From Siphonodentalium dalli (Eukaryota > Mollusca > Scaphopoda > Gadilida > Siphonodentaliidae), in the NCBI GenBank assembly GCA_032622095.1, contig CP136069.1:108344278-108408277 (forward strand): a DNA stretch of 64,000 nucleotides, read 5' to 3'. Numbering within the stretch: the stretch's first letter is position 1; every line of letters starts with the position of its first letter. The notes beneath the pieces were generated by a model. The model was not told the DNA's origin. It searched no databases and saw only the letters and a list, made by a program, of their open reading frames with translations. Both the position numbers and the translations under genes were made by a program. Below are positions 9,645 to 21,374 of the stretch, in pieces.

Positions 9645-10523
9645 CTAGCCGATGAGCCCGACGTTGTCCGGGCTATTCAAAAACAAAATTTCAAGTCGAT
9701 AGCCCCACCCGTTTCCGAGATCTGGTCTGCGCATGCGCGAAGCTGGCGTCGCACGGGTTCGGCGACCCGATAAAATTCGTATCCGGGGCAAGATACATTC
9801 ACATAGCAAATTTCAAGTCGATAGCTCCACCCGTTTCCGAGATCTCGTCTGCGCATGCGCGAAGCTGGCGTCGCATGGGCTCGGCGACCCGATAAAATTC
9901 GTATCCGGGGCAAGATACATTCACAAACTAAATTTCAAGTCGATAGCTCCACCCGTTTCCAAGATCTGGTCTGCGCATGCGCGAAGCTGGCGTCGCACGG
10001 GTTCGGCGACCCGATAAAATTCGTATCCGGGGCAAGATACATTCACATAGCAAATTTCAAGTCGATAGCTCCACCCGTTTCCGAGATCTGGTCTACGCGT
10101 GCGCGAAGCTGGCGTCGCACGGGCTCGGCGATCCGATAAAATTCGTATCCGGGGCAAGATACATTCACATACCAAATTTCAAGTCGATAGCTCCACCCGT
10201 TTCCGAGATCTGGTCTGCGCATGCGCGAAGCTTGCGTCGCACGGGCTCGGCCACCCGATAAAATTCGTATCCGGGCAAGATACATTCACATAGCAAATTT
10301 CAAGTCGATAGCTCCACCCGTTTCCGATATCTCGTCTGCGCATGCGCGAAGCGGGCGCCGCACGGGCTCGCCAATACAACAACGTCCACCGCCTGGTCAA
10401 ACTACACACACGTACCAAGTTTCGTCCCGATCGGTCGAGAATCGTAGATTTGTATAAATGACAGACAAACATACAGACAGACAGACAGACAAACAAACAG
10501 AGGTCTTCAAAATATATATGAGA
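9645..10523 (-). mobile_element. Non-autonomous Helitron, family C, with 122-bp core repeats
   Basis: On the minus strand it begins TCTCATATATATTTTGAAGA at 10523, has a GTCT microsatellite and ends with the 20-base hairpin AGCCCGGACAACGTCGGGCT, then CATCGG and CTAG at 9645-9648. The middle is about five and a half tandem units of 122 bp with the palindrome GCGCATGCGC. The small overlapping ORFs here, offset by 122 bases, are repeat artefacts. No Rep/helicase coding. Confidence 0.82.
9663..10380. repeat. 122-bp tandem repeat inside Helitron C
   Basis: Each unit has TTTCAAGTCGATAGC, CCACCCGTTTCCGAGATC, GCGCATGCGC and AAATTCGTATCCGGG. The palindrome recurs at 9728, 9850, 9972, 10216 and about 10337; the copy near 10094 is mutated. 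Confidence 0.85.
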
Positions 10524-10700
10524 CTAGCAGGTTAGCCCGCCACTGGCGGCAATAGTCAGAAACATGACAATTTTAATGTAAGTTTTTGTTTTTCAATGAG
10601 TTAATTGTGCCTTTTTAATTTTGTTTTTCAATTTTACCCGATTTGTTTTTGTTTTTCAATGAACCCGTCCATAACACTTCCCGTATTTAGCAAGTTTTAA
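10524..10700 (-). mobile_element. 3' end of a Helitron family A copy (minus)
   Basis: On the minus strand it ends GGCGGGCTAACCTG then CTAG, abutting the 5' end of the family C copy. Similarity to family A interior (TTTTTCAATGAGTTAATTG, AACCCGTCCAT) fades by about 10700. Confidence 0.65.
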
Positions 10701-12034
10701 TACCTTTTGAGCGATTCAAAATCAATTTGTTTTGGTCAATTTACCATGAAAAACGGTAAGAATGATTAAATGATCATCAAAATCTCTTGATCGAAATGTA
10801 AATCTTCATCAAATCTGATCTCAGGTAGTTCCGGTCGCAATTGTGTTCACAAATATCCGTGTGCAGGCGATAATCTGATTGGTTGCATTTAGCCGGGGAT
10901 TAATGGTACGTTCTTAATGGGATTTCAGTGTAACATCTATTTGTTGGAATGTACAGAACGACAAATGGACAACCATATTTGTATAACTGTAATGTTACAC
11001 GAGGTGCTTCCAAATTTCAAAGAAGAGTTGTGAATCGTGTTTCCGTAGTTGGCTTCTCTGAATGGCGGTCACCAAACATTTAACAAATAGTCGTCTCCGA
11101 GTGAAGCTGTTCGCTTTATCCAATCAGGTAAGCCACATAAACCGGACGTTCTTGACCTTCAAAAATAAATATCCTGCAAAAACAAATGGATTGTTCCCTA
11201 CTTTTTTATGGCAAAATCTGATATTTTCGGGAAAGTCACTACCAAACGCTAACAGGTCTTAATTAAAACATCGTTAATTGCGCCTAAGCCGTGGTGAGTC
11301 GTTGAGGGCTGGACGATATTAACGAAAATAAAAACCGCTATTTTCAGCTATTTTTGGAAATTAATACCGCGGTCAACGATATAATCGCGTTTTTTTTTAA
11401 ACAGATACAAGAAACTGAAAACAATTTCTCACTGTTCGCTAGAATCACATCATTGTCATTAATTTTGACAAGTTGACGTCGCGAATAACATACCCGGTAC
11501 ACAATCACTCAACCAGTGACAACCTCATGCTCGATCAATATTCGGAATGAAAAGTAAATTCACTGGTTAAATTCCGCTATTCGGACAATTTCGTTCTGGT
11601 GACTTGACAAATTCTGGTATATACCGGTAATTAATAAAACCATTATCTCGTCTATGCCAAAACTAAAAGTGTTCTATACTATAGTATCCTTTTCTAGCTC
11701 GATATGTTCAACTATGTTGAGTAAATATATATGCTATTCCCGATGACACTTGCGTCGCTTGACAACTGGAAATGTGGTTTACCGTCGAGACAAATTTGAC
11801 AATCAGGTTCAGTCTTTTAGCGAAGTCCAAACACATGTAGTACATAACTTTTGGAATTCGGCCAAGCAAGGACACCATGTATTGTTGGGCGGGTTTGAAG
11901 CCCTAATTCTATACAATTGGTTTTAACCAATCGCAGTGGTAACTTCGCCCATTTATTATTTTGATTGACGGTGCATGTGCATCATTGTACTGAAGGAAGA
12001 GGCGTGGCATAACTGGCATTCATATCGATCTATC
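10701..12034. other. No gene seen
   Basis: Non-coding sequence. GGGCTGGACGATATTAACG at about 11306 resembles a hAT terminus, but no matching partner with target duplication was found. Confidence 0.4.
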
Positions 12035-12042
12035 ACCTGATC

Positions 12043-13226
12043 TAGGGCCCGACGAATCGGCAATTTCAACATCGAATCGAATCAGGATAATGATTCGAAA
12101 TCGAATCTCGAATCAAATCTTTTTCAAACACTTTAGTAGATTCGCGGTACCGATCGGTGGATGGTACGGGCAAAAATGGGTGCAAATGTCAGATGATTTT
12201 ATAACGTCAGTGAGATAACTCAGATTACGAAGAAGGTTCATTGAACTTAATTTCTATGACATGATATATATAAATACAATATTTAATCACAGTTTAAAAC
12301 AGTTTAATATATGAGAATGGCACGACACCATTTCATATTTTGTGCCACGGCCAGTATGCGTGAAGTTCGCGAAAGAAAGCAGTTTGGAACTTTGGAGTTA
12401 ATGGAGTCTGATTCGAGTCATTGCAAACGGGAACTCTTCTGCACATGTACGCTTCACCCTGTCGCGCACAGCAGGCATGCGCGATATCAAAATTGCGCAT
12501 CGTGACTTAATTGGGAATAGCGCATACGCAAACGGGATTACAGAGAACTATATATAGTATCCCAACTTCAATGGGCCTGTCTGTCGGAAAGCTGAATGGT
12601 TAACAAATTATATTCCATTTGCCGGATAAAGATGTTGGTCGGATTTGGAGATGGCATGATGGAGCCCAAAATGTTTATTTAATATATTTATATCGTTTTA
12701 ATTTTGAGTTAAAAAAAATATGATATTATTTTATTGATCTGAGTAACGCAATATAGGCTTTTCTGGAAAGAATGTCAGATACCAACATACAAAATGTCCC
12801 ACAAGATATTCACTAACTTCAGTATCGCTACATTTCTGGTTTTATGTGGTGGAGGAAACCGTGTGCGTTACGATTATGGTACAACCGCGATGAACACGCA
12901 AACCATCACAGACCTGCATGCTGCACGAGTTGCACCGACCTTCCACGAGTAACCAGCACTGGGACTGTGGGGCAATATATACGAGCAGTGGGCTTTTGGG
13001 CAACTTACCCTATACACATTGGACCATGGTGGTCACACATGGTCGTGGAAGGAGACTTGTGTTAAGTATTGGGGATAATAGGAATAATTTTTATAGATAA
13101 TGCAGTCTATTCCCAGTGATAAAGAACTTGTATATAATGATTCGAAATATCCCAAATCACCCGACCGCTTTCGAATCGAATCGGAACGTAAGATTCGAAA
13201 TCAAATCGAAGCTTCGTCGGGCCCTA
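12043..13226. mobile_element. Non-autonomous hAT element with perfect 8-bp TSD
   Basis: Terminal inverted repeats begin TAGGGCCCGACGAA at both ends. ACCTGATC flanks it exactly at 12035-12042 and 13227-13234. Subterminal stretches are rich in ATTCGAAATCGAATC-type palindromic motifs. No transposase ORF; a 64-aa frame at 12311-12505 shows no domain. An 8-bp duplication and TAGGG ends are typical of hAT. Confidence 0.88.
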
Positions 13227-13234
13227 ACCTGATC

Positions 13235-14289
13235 AGTCGTCGATTCATTTGGTGAATTCTCTTGTAATAAATATTTCGCAGGGAAGTCGGAGGGTTTGTG
13301 TAATATTGTGAGCGAAAGGGGACGTATTCTGGGTTTTCATATTCCCCAAATTTCGTTAATCATTCTAAACGTTGTTTACTATGATGATTGAATATTGAAA
13401 AAATCAGGACACGGGATTTACCGATTTAGTTGGAATTTAAAACTTAATTAACTCAATTTAGGCTTGAGTTAAACTATATATTTGTATATACGCTTATGAT
13501 TGGATGGCACCCACTGATTACCGACGATATTTCAATTATTTTAGATTAGACGATATTACTGACGATATTGAAATTTTAACCGGGTATTGTCGATTAATCA
13601 GGAAACCGCCCAGCACTATACTCCAGGTGAACTGAATGGTAATTCGCCTCAAATTTGCAGGTATAGCAGGAATGTTCACTATAATATTAATACATAATGC
13701 ATGTCTTCTCATTGACTTTGTTAAAACAGTAGTACTGTTTTACTACTGTTTTACTACATGTCCACAGTAGTACTGTTTTACTACAATAGTCCACACATCC
13801 CGATGGGGCATGCATCCTGTGTGATAATTCAAATATTTTCTATTTGATCGGAACCAAATTTTGTATATGAGTTTCTCAGCCCAAAACAGATCGAGTTTGA
13901 ATATGGGTTTGATCAGATTCTGTTTTAAGGAGTTATGGCTCATTTTTTAATTGGAATTTGAATATTTTTTTAATTTATTTAACCTAGACATGGAGCTCTA
14001 GGTCCTTGGATGCTTGCGCTTAAAAGAGTAAAAACTAAACTGGCTGCTGTGGCCATGCTATTCATTGAAATTTGAAATCCAAGATGGCTGCTGATATTTA
14101 ACGAATTTCATGAAAAATCGATGGCTCCCATCTAGAGGTCACACTAAAAATCCAAATATGTCTGGTGAATATCGGTCAAGGAATGTGGTCTGTAGGGTGT
14201 GCCAAAGAATTTAATCATCCAAAGAGTAATATACAAGATGGCTGCTGGTGGCCATGTTTTTCTTCGAAAATCATTCTAATTTTGAAATT
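13235..14289. other. Non-coding; short palindromic tandem and 'AAGATGGCTGCTG' repeat
   Basis: 13725-13790 repeats AGTAGTACTGTTTTACTAC. About 14070-14270 carries two copies of AAGATGGCTGCTG with flanking GGCCATG, a dispersed repeat also seen near 25.2, 26.2 and 44.8 kb. No gene seen. Confidence 0.5.
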
Positions 14290-14436
14290 AAAAATATTGA
14301 GAAATTATCTCGAAATATTGAGATACTATTTCAAAATATTGAGATAACATATCGAAATATTGAGAAGTTATCTCAAGATATTGAGAAGTAATATCATAAT
14401 ATTGTGAAGTTATCTCGAAATATTGTGAAGTTATTT
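14290..14436. repeat. 21-bp minisatellite, seven units
   Basis: Seven consecutive 21-bp units close to CGAAATATTGAGAAGTTATCT, diverging slightly along the array. Confidence 0.85.
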
Positions 14437-14992
14437 CAAAATAGCAGTGTTTGTCATTGTTATCGGTTTTGTGTAGAGATTGGATTCTGCCTCGAAATGA
14501 TCCGCTTCACCACTATCCAATGAACAGGCACATACTCGATCTGAGCCATAACAATGGAATGGAGGGAATCCCATCAATACAGAAAACAAAACTGAATCAC
14601 AATCTAGAGACGAAAATCTGTTAGGATTTCTGTCGGTTTTTCAAAGAGACTGGATATCAAGTATTTGAATTTAGGATGTGCCAGACCTGTTCACAAATGC
14701 ACACCAAACTGTGTCATTAAATAAACTAAGCTGGACCAAAATGTTATGATTAATTTAATTTTATCTGGAGTCTATTCATTTGCTGTTAACAGTGCCATGC
14801 AGTTGTGCACCTGGATGTGCGATTCCATAGTTTTAGAAAAAGCAAGTAGATCGTCGATTTGGCATTGCCAAATTAAACTATAATAGTATTGAACATAACT
14901 ATAATAGTTGAATTCAGGATGTGTCACAACTATTTATGGAGAATACTGGAAAATAACATTTAGTTTATAACCAATAAATGCTCACAACAACT
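14437..14992. other. No feature seen
   Basis: AT-rich non-coding sequence. Confidence 0.4.
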
Positions 14993-16091
14993 CAGTGTTC
15001 GCGCTGTCGGTAGCCAAATTAGCCAATGGCTAATATTTTTCGAATTTGGCTAATAAAAATTTCATTTGGCTAAACTTTTGGCTAAACTTTTTTTTTTACC
15101 CCAAATGGAGAATGAAAGCATGAATTTTTGGCAAGTGGGTTTTCAATTCTGTGATGTGAACGATCTAGTCCAAAAACATCGTAAGTGGGAATATATCACC
15201 GACTGTACAAAGGGAAACCCGATCGCGGACAGTACAAAGGGAAACCACTAACTCTGCACGAAACAGCAAAAGTCTTTATTTTAAATTTAATCCGCTAATT
15301 CCCCATTGTCTGTCTGGTCACTCACGGGGCTCCTGCACAATGCATGTTTATGATGACATTGTATTTATGACGGTCAAGGTTTATGAGCACCAAGTGTAAG
15401 ACAATAGCTTAATCAGACAAATGTGAATCACGACAGATATTTTGTGGCTATTTGTCAAAACCGATACATTCAAAATAATATGCATGCTTTTATGACAGAT
15501 TGTAATTTGATAATATATATATCTTTATTTTCCTCCATATAATGAAGAGATGTCAAATACAATCACGAAAATTTAACATATATACAATTAGAAAACATGA
15601 CCACACAAAAAGTATAAATATGTCATATCTATACAAATAACAATTAGAATAATAACACAACACACGCAGCATCTATTTACATAATTTCATTCTCATGCAC
15701 ACCTACGCCTACCATTGCATTAGTTATAGGCATACACATATTCCTTCTGTCTGACACGCACATACAGACGACGTCCCCATACACGACACATGCATACATA
15801 TATACACTCTTTCACATAGAGATTAATATTTTTTTAATAAATGATATATATATAAAATTATTTCTAGTTCATCAAAATTAGTTAAATTAATGTGTATTTT
15901 ACCTGTGTCTGTTAGATTTGACGTTTTAGTCATTAATTGTGAACCGACCAGAAAACGATGATTTAATTTGGCCATAGTTTTTTTTAATTTGGCCAAAAAA
16001 CATTTGGCTAAACATTTTTTCATTTGGCTAATAAAATTTCCATTTGGCTAAACTTTTGGCTAAAGTTTTTTTCGGTCCAGCGCGAACACTG
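14993..16091. mobile_element. Inverted-end element with TTTGGCTAA subterminal arrays
   Basis: The ends are inverted (CAGTGTTCGCGCTG at 14993, its complement ending at 16091), resembling hAT-type termini. Inside each end is an array of TTTGGCTAA in the same orientation at both ends, nearly identical over about 60 bp (15040-15100, 16015-16075). No clear 8-bp target duplication and no transposase, so superfamily is tentative. Confidence 0.6.
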
Positions 16092-16850
16092 CTTGAACAA
16101 CACCATGAATGGCATCTTATGGTATATACAGTGATTCCTGATTCCAATAGGAAATTCCATGGCCTCGTGAACAACTTGTTAGCCTATAGTTTCTTTTGTC
16201 ATGATGCTCAGATACATTATTTAATAAATATGATTTGCTGAATACATTTGCTGATCTTTGCTGCAAATGAATAATTGGGTATCAAGTAATTACTGTATGT
16301 ATCCAGTTAACCACAGGGTTAATTTCACATAAATTTGCAATTTTGTTCCATCTTTCATAAATTAAATTTTTTAAGTATGTCAGTATTAATTATGTTTTGG
16401 AATTGAACATCTCCTTATTTTTAGCCTGGTTCAGTTTGTCACCACCATATATTGTTGTTTGGCCACTGAGCATTGATTGAATCTCAATGAAATTCAATGT
16501 AGATTTAGAGAATCTATAAAAAAAAGAGTATGACCTTATTGACCTATTTTTGGCTCTTCATTCCTTTTTTACAATTATTTCCTTCTCAGCATCAGCGAGT
16601 TATATAGCATTTAACTACTCCTACTAGTACTACTACTACTACAGAAACCTATTATTTTTATTCATAAAACTAATTTTCTTCTTTTCAGATATATACATGT
16701 ATATATAAATAAGAAGAAATGGAATGATAACCAGACATTAGATACAGTTGTTGCAAGTGAAAAATATGGTAGCCTCTTTCTGTCTCCAGTACTTGCCAGG
16801 AATGATAACTACATGTAAAGTGAGTGCAAGTAGTCTTTTGTTAATGGATA
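16092..16850. other. Non-coding, part of a diverged duplication
   Basis: About 16540-16840 is similar to 19190-19450 (shared CATTTAACTACT, TTTTCAGATATAT, AATAAGAAGAAA, CTGTCTCCAGT). A TAC trinucleotide run lies at about 16618-16642. No gene seen. Confidence 0.5.
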
Positions 16851-18210
16851 ATTATACCCCCTCCCCATGCAACGAGTTGTGAGGGGGAAGGTATACTGGA
16901 ATCAGCTTGTCCATCCGTCTAGTTTGTCTGTGAACATAAATTTGTCTGAGCTTTTTTTCCTACATTTTTGAGTCAATTTTTGTTGAACATGGCACAGATA
17001 TTTACCATCAGTGAACCTGAGTACCTACAATTATGAGGTCTGTCAGACTTTTTTGTACAGTTATCAAAATACATCATCTTGTCAGAGCGTCTGTCCATCC
17101 GCGCCAAGGAAACCGGTTTATGGGCTATGGACATTGGTCCAAAACTGGGTTAGGGACTATTTCAGTTTATGAGCTTAAGCCCCCTAAGCCGTTTTGTTCA
17201 TGCAAAAGAATGCAGTCTTCAAAGTGCACTAATTCATTTAAACACAACATGAAAAAAAACCTCTTAAACTTGTACCCCCCCCCCCCCCCCCCCCCAGTGT
17301 CCATTTTGTCCAAATGATGTCCATCCTTTTGGACTTGGGTTGCTCATCTCCTAAATCTTTGTCCACAGTGATGACCCTTTAACATGGACACAAACTACTT
17401 CATGATTCTCTCAAGTTAACGACTTAAATTTTCAACTGGCTATGGGAATTAGTTGCTAATTGTGGCTCTTTCGCGGAGTGTCCCAGATATTTTAAATTTC
17501 ACGATTAACTTCATTTTTATAGGCACTTTATTTTTGCATGTGTGTGCCACATAAGGATGGACAATTCAGTAGGATGGACATATTTTTAAGCCCTTTAATA
17601 TGGACGAACCTGAGCTCCTAAACCAAGATCCACTTAAACACATTTTATTGGTATAGCCATGGACACAATTTTGTCTTGAGTTTTTCTCAGTTGTTTTATT
17701 ATCATTTTTCCGTGAAACTTGGCACAGACATCAACCACCATGGGAACCTGTGCACCTGCGATTATGATGTCTGTCGGACTTTTTGTGGTGGAGCTATCCC
17801 CCCTTTTTTTACTTAGAAAATTTTCGCAACATGTATAATTTGGTCCGAGCTTTTATTCCTACATTTTAAGTCAATTTTTTTTTAAACTTGCACAGATATT
17901 TAGTATCATGGCAATCTGTGTACCTGCGATTATGACGTCTGTCCAACATTTTTTGGTGGAGTTATCCCCCTGACTCGTCTTAGGAATTTTTTTGCAGCGT
18001 GCATAATTAAGTCCGAGTTTTTATTCCTACATTTTTGGGTCAATTTTTTTAAAACTTGGCACAGATATTTAGTACCATAAGAACCTGTGCACCCGCGTTT
18101 ATGACGTCAGTCCGACATTTTTTTGGTGGAGTTATCCCCCTTTTTCGACTTAGAAATTTTATCGCAATGCATAATTTTGTCCGAGCTTTTATTTAATAAT
18201 GGTATTGGGA
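16851..18210 (+). repeat. Hairpin-headed repeat with four tandem modules
   Basis: The head pairs TATACCCCCTCCCC with GGGGGAAGGTATA (about 16854-16896), followed by CTTGTCCATCCGTC. Modules containing GGCACAGATATTTA, ACCTG, ATTATGA and GTCTGTC recur near 16960, 17700, 17850 and 18020, spaced about 140-150 bp in the later copies. A 22-base C run is at about 17275-17296. The 94-aa frame at 17033-17317 is repeat-derived. Confidence 0.65.
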
Positions 18211-18224
18211 TGAGTTACTTTTTG

Positions 18225-18400
18225 TTGTCTAGGCAAATATTGATAAATAACACATTTTGGGAAATTTTATACCATAGTTGACAGCAGTTAGCATTATTTT
18301 GTTGTAATTTATCAATTATGAAAACAAAAGCGTCCTTTGAAGAAATCTTGATGATAATGGAACCCTCTGATCGAATTGAGTACCTTTACTGTGTTTAAAC
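18225..18400. repeat. Dispersed repeat, copy 1 of 3
   Basis: Contains TGATAAATAACA, ACCATAGTTGACA and ATTGAGTACCTTTA in order, also found at about 32650-32810 and 32910-33100. Confidence 0.55.
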
Positions 18401-18529
18401 TATAACCAATGCATGTGTTAAATATTTGGATCAGCTGCATGTTATTTGTATGTATCTCTGAGACATGCTGAGTTTTGCCCTTTGTAGATGACTGCGACTA
18501 TACATGTATAACACACAGGGTGTCTATTT

Positions 18530-18746
18530 TTAGAAGCTTCATGGGTTTTTGAGACAATTCACATTTTTGGATTTGGTGGGATTCGAGCCCCAGCCCATGA
18601 CGGCGAGTGTGGCTTGTGACCAAAAGTCTGACATACAGTAATGCTCTAAGTAATCGACTTCTTAACCACAGCAGAATTATGGGTAACTCTCGGGGAGAGC
18701 TTTCCGATGAATGGCAACAAGCCATACTTCCGACTAAAACCTGAAA
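18530..18746 (-). mobile_element. tRNA-derived SINE-like sequence
   Basis: On the minus strand, TGGTTAAGAAG matches the pol III A box and GGGGCTCGAATCCC approximates the B box. Spacing of about 80 bases is longer than in a functional tRNA, so this would be a decayed or rearranged tRNA-derived element, possibly of serine type. Confidence 0.4.
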
Positions 18747-18800
18747 AGTTACCCATAATTCTGCTGTGGTTAAGAAGTTGATTACTTAGAGCATTACTGT
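18635..18800. repeat. Large palindrome, 54-bp arms
   Basis: Arms 18635-18688 and 18747-18800 are reverse complements with about one mismatch, around a 58-base loop. The left arm includes the A-box end of the SINE-like sequence, so the element looks inversely duplicated at its head. Confidence 0.85.
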
Positions 18801-19809
18801 AATACTGTAATACCACATGGCCCCTTAGGCGACCCCCAAATCTAGGAATTTCCTGTCTAGCATATACTTCCTTTGATATAGGTAATGTGTGTGTGTGTAG
18901 TGACTGTAGTGCTTTGCTGGCTTTTAAGTCTCACAATGTTGACAGTCTGTCGGAAAACAGTAAAGCAACGAAGTGACACAACATCATGTTGATGACATAA
19001 TACTATAATTATCAGTCCACACTAGCATCTTTTGATGGGGCTTATGGCCTTTTACATGTATATCATAAATAAATGTAAACCTTAAAATTATTGCCACATT
19101 AACTCTTGATATATGCTGGATAATGTACTGAACTTTTTCAGTTCGAGAGAATCTCAAGTTAATCTGCGTACGCTGTCACATGATGTATCTAAAAAGTGTT
19201 TGAAATATTTCTGGCTTTTTCATTCTTGAATTATTTCCATTCTCAGCAAAGTTATTAAGCATTTAACTACTGAACTATAAAATTATTTGTCCTTTTCAGA
19301 TATATGCATGAATAAATAAGAAGAAAGTTAGAAAATGGAAAGATAACAAGATTATAGATACTGGTAGTTTCCTGTCTCCAGTTATCGCAAGGGAAAATAA
19401 GAGTAAGTAATGTGAGTGGAAGTAAGTTAAAGGGACATAAGTCCTTTGTAGTGGACATATGTGACAAATTGTTAAATTCTGTAAATCGATCAAAAAGAAG
19501 AAAATGGGAAAATAGATAGACTTTGTTCTTATATTAACAATAAATAATTCTCTGATAAAAACATTTAGCATGTTGAAACCATTGTTATATAATCACCCAC
19601 CCTCTACATTTTCACAATTAGCTCATGTAAGAATTAGTGTTAAATTTGGCACACTTTCAACTACAGTTGTCAGGTTTTCAATCAGCTGTTTTAACGCCTT
19701 TTAAAAAGATTTTTAAAATGAGGCCATTGAGATCCTAATTATATTTTGGTCTCATTTGCACTCATTTAATGTGTGTTAAAATCAGTCATTTCGTGAAATG
19801 TCCATTTTT
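18801..19809. other. Non-coding; diverged duplicate of 16.5-16.8 kb
   Basis: About 19190-19450 matches 16540-16840. Nothing gene-like otherwise. Confidence 0.45.
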
Positions 19810-20541
19810 ATTATACGCCCATTTGAAAAAAACTGTCGTATTTTGTTATTGGTACATCCGTCTGTGCGTCTAGCCGTCCGTCCATTAGCAGTTTTGGTTT
19901 CCGGATGATAACATTTGTTTGTGTTATTTATCAGCACTAAATTTGGTATGTGAGTTTTCCAGAACAAATTACAGGGCAAGTTGAATTTGGGTTCATTCTG
20001 ATTATTTTCTACTTGTACTGACTTATGGTTCTTTTCAACTTAGAAGTCTCCATATTTTGTTGGAACCAGAGTTGGTATGTGAGCTTTCCAGACCAAAATA
20101 CAGGCCAAGTTCAATTATTGGTTCGGTCTGAATATTTTTCACTGACTTATGGCTCTTTTCGACTTAAAATTTTCAATATTTTAGGTTTCCGGATGATAAC
20201 TTTAGCTTGGTTTATTTTATCGGAACCAAATTTGGTATTGTTGGAACCAGAGTTGGTATGTGAGCTTTCCAGACCAAAATACAGCTCAATTTCGATTATG
20301 GGTTTGGTCTGAATATTTTTTATTGACTTATGGCTCTTTTTGAATTATGAACTTCATAAAGGTACAACAAACCCTATTAACATACCTTGTTTTTATGTGT
20401 CCATTTGACTTAGAATTCAGTGTCCGCATATAATAACATTTCCAATATTATAATTTATTGCCACTGCCATTGTTTGTTTGTGTACAGTTTACAAAAGCAC
20501 ACCCGGCATATTTTGCCATGCCCAGAATAGCTCTTGTTTTT
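19810..20541 (+). repeat. Hairpin-headed repeat, TATACGCCC family
   Basis: Begins TTATACGCCCATTTG, pairing with TGTCGTATT, then CGTCTAGCCGTCCGTCC, then about 162-bp modules (GGTTTCCGGATGATAAC, AAATTTGGTATGTGAG, CAAGTTCAA, TATGGCTCTTTT). It ends TATTTTGCCATGCCCAGAAT followed by AGCTCTTGTTTTT. Confidence 0.7.
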
Positions 20542-20574
20542 AGTGATCCCAGAGAATATACTGGTGTATGATTA

Positions 20575-20717
20575 TAAGGAATGACTGGAAGTTCCATTGG
20601 GGTCATTGGGTTTGACCGGCCGAATAATTAAACAAAGTTTGTCTACACACTTTGTTTAATACTCTGCCGGTCAAAACCCAATGATCCCAATAGATCTTCC
20701 AATCATTCACTCCTTAA
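20575..20717. mobile_element. Hairpin MITE (about 62-bp arms)
   Basis: The left arm through GGGTCATTGGGTTTGACCGG is mirrored on the right by CCGGTCAAAACCCAATGATC, with AAACAAAGT/ACTTTGTTT near the loop. Total about 143 bp, no coding. A fold-back transposon fragment is most likely. Confidence 0.75.
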
Positions 20718-20818
20718 GTAAATATCACAGTGGTTTGTCAACAAACAGCATTGATCACTCCAAGTATTTTGAATAGTTCAGCATTATTATTTTTAGAATA
20801 TTTTTCATTTATATTATA

Positions 20819-21232
20819 CTAGCAGGTTAGCCCGCCACTGACGTGGTTCGTCTCATGGCTTTGTTCGAAAAAGCTTTTTTAATTATTAATTATTAATTAA
20901 TTATTTTAATAAAAAAAAATTCAATTCGTCGAAATCCGCCAGTTTTACCCGATTTGACCTTGAATTGATTGCACATACGCTCTTTATCAACTACACTGCG
21001 GATAGGAACGCTCTTTACCTATCAACCCGATTAACCCCGCAGTGCCATTTGCGGTGATTTTGATGATTGGGAGTGGAGAATGAGTGCTCAGAGCTTCTCC
21101 AAAACGCCGCAACGACCATTCACGTGAGTTTTTACCCTTAGATAGGAAGTTTGAGCTCGATCTGACCAGCCGTTTTCGATTCAATAAAGGACAAACACAC
21201 ACATATACGGAAGTCTCAAATTATATAGTAGA
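20819..21232 (-). mobile_element. Helitron family A, internally deleted (minus)
   Basis: The minus strand begins TCTACTATATAATTTGAGAC at 21232 and ends GGCGGGCTAACCTG then CTAG at 20819-20822. At 414 bp it lacks most of the interior of the 736-895 bp copies. It keeps the AATCGAAAACGGCTG-type segment. Confidence 0.8.
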
Positions 21233-21374
21233 TGTTTATCTTTGCATTTTCAATGGACTTTGGTTGCTATTGTGGCAGTAAGTACATAACAATGGTTTCA
21301 ACATGCTAATTTGCTAAATCCCGTTATTGGAGAATTACTAATGATCAAAATAAGAAGTTGATCTATATTTACAT

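Noticed and set aside
9733-10293. Five overlapping 94-aa frames rich in arginine
   Set aside because: They start 122 bases apart and are translations of the Helitron C core repeat.
11304-13612. An outer hAT element around the 12043-13226 element
   Set aside because: GGGCTGGACGATA on the left and AGTGCTGGGCGGT (reversed) on the right look like hAT ends but match poorly, and the flanks do not form an 8-bp duplication.
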